Source of the DNA: Tricholoma matsutake
Taxonomy: Eukaryota; Basidiomycota; Agaricomycetes; Agaricales; Tricholomataceae
Length of the DNA: 64,000 nt
Reading direction: 5' to 3'
NCBI GenBank assembly: GCA_026075535.2
Contig: AP026538.1
Span: 16,314,337 to 16,378,336 of the forward strand
Shown here: positions 61,213 to 64,000 of the stretch, piece by piece
Position numbering within the stretch: position 1 is the first letter of the stretch
How the letters are laid out: every line of letters starts with the position of its first letter
Position numbers and translations under genes: made by a program
Notes under the pieces: generated by a model
What the model was told of the DNA's origin: nothing
Databases searched by the model: none
The model's input: only the letters and a program-made list of their open reading frames with translations

Positions 61213-64000
61213 ATTGTACGCCCTCACTGCCTGTCCATAACTGCTTTGAAGTCTTGTCAGTTGAATCCCTGGAGAATGAATCCATTTCTGTGACTGCTCC
61301 CCTCTCTGACCCTTCGAAGTTGGCTAAAGACGTACCTGCTCTCCCCATCTCTCCTTCTACTCCACGTCCCAAAATTAAATCATGGGAGCATAAACTACCA
61401 CGCAAGTATATTGTGGCATCCACTCCCTCTGCACATTCCTTAAACCTAGCCATTGAACTGCAGACGACCGACACTGGACAGATACTCGGTGTCTCTGCGC
61501 TCCTGGACTCTGGTGCGACTGGTCTCTTCATCGATTCCCATCTGGTACAACAACATCGTCTAAATACTCGCTCACTCTCACGTCCGATACCTGTATATAA
61601 CGTGGATGGATCCCCAAATGAAGCTGGTGCCATCCGAGAGGTTGCAGACCTGGTTCTCCGTTACAAAGATCATAGTGAGCATGCCCTTTTTGCTGTCACT
61701 CAATTAGGAAAGCAAAAGGCGATTTTGGGATATCCATGGCTTCGAGACCATAACCCAGAGGTCGACTGGTGCACCGGGGAGGTTACCATGAGCCGATGTC
61801 CATCCCGCTGTCGGACGTGTTTCACAGAAGCCAGGCAAGAACGTCGTGGACAGAAGGCGGCAATACGACAAACTCAGAAGTGTCGTGCTGGACCCCTGCC
61901 TATACCTGAAGTAGAATTGGAAGGGGTTCCTGATCTAATGCCGGACTTGGATGATGATGATGAGGACCCAGAGGAAGTGGAGGAGGGTGATCGGATCTTC
62001 TACACTGTGATTCACTCATCGCATGAGGTGTGTGCCACATCGAATATATCCCAACGCCTCGCCAAGGCCTTCCACAAAAACAATGCTGCTAAATCCTCTA
62101 CTAACTCCTTACTCCCTCATCTCCATGAGTTTGAAGACGTGTTCTCCAAGGAGTCATTCGACTCTCTTCCTGCGCGTAAGCCATGGGATCACGCGATTGA
62201 ACTCACCCCCGGCGCAACCCCTTCATCCTGCAAGGTCTATCCTCTCTCTCCGGAGGAACAACGGCAGCTTGACCAGTTCATCGACGAGCACCTGGCCTCT
62301 GGACGTATTCGACCATCGAAGTCACCCATGGCCTCTCCCTTTTTCTTTGTCAAGAAGAAGGATGGCTCACTTCAACCGGTTCAAGACTACAGAAGACTCA
62401 ACAACATCACGGTCAAAAATCGCTACCCGCTACCCCTCATCTCCGAACTCGTAAACCAGCTCCGTGGAGCCCGATACTTCACCAAGCTCGATGTCCGTTG
62501 GGGCTATAATAATGTGAGGATAAAGGAGGGAGATGAGTGGAAGGCAGCCTTTCGTACCAACTGTGGTCTTTTTGAACCGCTTGTCATGTTCTTTGGCCTT
62601 ACTAATAGCCCTGCCACCTTTCAGACCATGATGAACGACATCTTCCATGACCTCATCCTCGAAGGCGTTGTCTGCATCTATCTCGACGACATCCTCATCT
62701 TCACTCACACGGTTGAAGAGCACCGTCGCATCACGCGCCTCGTCCTAGAGCGACTTCGACGGTACAAACTCTACCTTCGTCAGGACAAATGCGAGTTCGA
62801 AAGGACCAAGATCGAGTACCTCGGCCTGATTATCTCGGAGGGTCAAGTGGAGATGGATCCTATCAAGGTAAATGGGGTCACAGCTTGGCCTACGCCCACG
62901 AACAAGAAGGAGGTGCAGTCTTTCCTGGGCTTCATTAATTTTTATCGGCGTTTTATCAAGGATTTCTCACATCATGCACGACCGCTGTTCGACTTGACAG
63001 GAAAGGAGGCATGGAGGTGGGATAATGCACAACAGGAGGCGTTCGAAAAGCTTAAGGAGATGGTCACTTCCGCTCCGATCCTTACCTTTGCTGACGATTC
63101 GCGTCCTTTTCGTGTAGAAGCCGACAGTTCTGACTTTGCGACGGGCGCTGTGTTGTCTCAGCAGTCTCCAGAGGACCAGAAGTGGCATCCTGTTGCGTTC
63201 TACTCCAAAAGCCTTAGTGCTGTAGAGAGAAACTACGAGATCCATGACAAGGAGATGTTGGCGATAATGCGTGCGCTTGAGGAGTGGCGACACTTCCTCG
63301 AGGGTGCCCAACACAAGGTGGAAATTTGGACGGATCACAAGAACCTCGAGTACTTCATGACGGCCAAGAAATTGAACCGTCGTCAAGCTCGTTGGTCCCT
63401 GTATCTATCTAGATTCGACTTCTCCTTGCACCACCGTCCGGGTCGCAGCATGGGGAAGACCGATGCCCTATCCTGACGTGCAGACCATGGGGATGGCAGC
63501 GGCGACAACCAAAACATTGTGCTGTTGCAGCCAGACCTGTTCACCATTCGGGCACTGGAAGGCATCGTACCCCAGGGCGAGGAGCGGGACATTCTACGTG
63601 ACATTCATCGCGCAAACCGTAGCGGTTTACATGAGGATGTTGTCGCCCGAGCTGTTAAGGAACTGAGGAAGGGATCGACCCTTTCCTTACATGCGGCAGA
63701 GTGGGCTGAAAAGGAGGACTTGTTGTATTTCAGGGATCGCATCTATGTTCCCAATGACCCAGACCTTCGCCGGCGCATCATATCCCAACACCATGACTCA
63801 CAGATTGCTGGCCACCCCGGACGCTGGAAGACCTTGGAGCTCACCTCACGGAACTATTGGTGGCCACAAATGTCACAGCTCATTGGTCAGTATTGTCGCA
63901 CTTGTGACCTTTGCTTACGCACCAAGGTCCCTCGTCGCAAGCCTATTGGTGAGCTACACCCTCTTCCTGTTCCAGAGAGTCGTTGGGATGTCGTCAGCGT
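61200..64000 (+). pseudogene. gypsy-2 pol (protease, RT, RNase H, integrase start), partial
   Basis: Open from the gag overlap to TGA at 63474-63476, then open again in the same frame to the window end. Protease: LLDSGATGLFID. RT: KKKDGSLQPVQDYRRLN, NRYPLPLI, WGYNNVRI and YLDDILIF. RNase H: EADSSDFATGAVLSQ, IHDKEMLAI and TDHKNLEYF. Integrase zinc finger: [15 protein letters not shown] with CRTCDLC. The single TGA follows GKTDALS and is followed by a full integrase N-terminal region, so it is probably a nonsense change (CGA to TGA). Domain order places it in Ty3/gypsy (RT and RNase H before integrase). The integrase core is beyond the window. Confidence 0.9.

Larger units (their letters stand above)
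59498..64000 (+). mobile_element. Ty3/gypsy LTR retrotransposon gypsy-2, left part
   Basis: A plus-strand element inserted in or beside B-9, cut by the window end. A long AT-richer 5' LTR and leader (about 59498-60093) precede gag (60094-61212) and pol (61200 onward: protease, RT, RNase H, integrase zinc finger). The 3' LTR is outside the window, so the LTR end and TSD cannot be fixed. It is unrelated in sequence to gypsy-1. Confidence 0.88.

Noticed and set aside
1..64000. CRISPR arrays, tRNA or rRNA genes, telomeric repeats, bacterial operons or ribosome binding sites
   Set aside because: None seen. The repeats are dispersed retroelements with poly(A) tails, which is a eukaryotic pattern.

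Overview
The window looks like a fungal, probably basidiomycete (Agaricomycete-type), transposon nest. I found no host gene, tRNA, rRNA or CRISPR array in 64 kb. The taxonomic call is an inference from the element types: a Tad-like LINE with EN, RT and RNase H domains, and two Ty3/gypsy elements.

Two families make up 1-59.5 kb. LINE-A is an autonomous non-LTR retrotransposon. It has a short 5' UTR, ORF1 (about 640 codons, three zinc knuckles), ORF2 (1289 codons: endonuclease, reverse transcriptase, RNase H, C-terminal CCHC) and a 0.5-kb 3' UTR ending in TTGACCC plus poly(A). The copy at 24859-31326 is full length and open in both ORFs. Element B (about 2.2 kb) encodes one unrecognised protein of 265-279 aa. 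It has no endonuclease or reverse transcriptase, but its 5' and 3' termini resemble those of LINE-A, and its insertions have the same poly(A) tail and 11-16 bp target-site duplications (TSDs). I infer that B is a protein-coding, non-autonomous passenger of LINE-A. This is the most interesting system in the window.

Layout: B tail (1-683); LINE-A ORF2 fragment (684-1516); a 39-kb nested block (1517-40784) bounded by an imperfect 12-bp duplication of the same ORF2 site; the resumed ORF2 (40785-42287); B (42288-44497); a minus LINE-A ORF1 fragment carrying a tiny B insert (44498-46237); a LINE-A copy broken by two full-size B insertions (46238-56343); another LINE-A fragment (56344-58163); a B copy (58164-59497); and the left part of a Ty3/gypsy element running off the end (59498-64000). 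The 39-kb block contains several minus LINE-A pieces, a plus copy carrying a complete gypsy element (9496-16685), and a plus copy interrupted by B and by the intact LINE-A. The resolved insertions lie inside other elements, almost all in LINE-A.

Every premature in-frame stop that I aligned to a sister copy, or read through in the gypsy genes, is TGA. Where a sister copy exists, the sister has CGA. This points to C-to-T change at CpG (methylation decay or a RIP-like process). A LINE-A subfamily with a shared ORF1 deletion occurs twice in inverted orientation.
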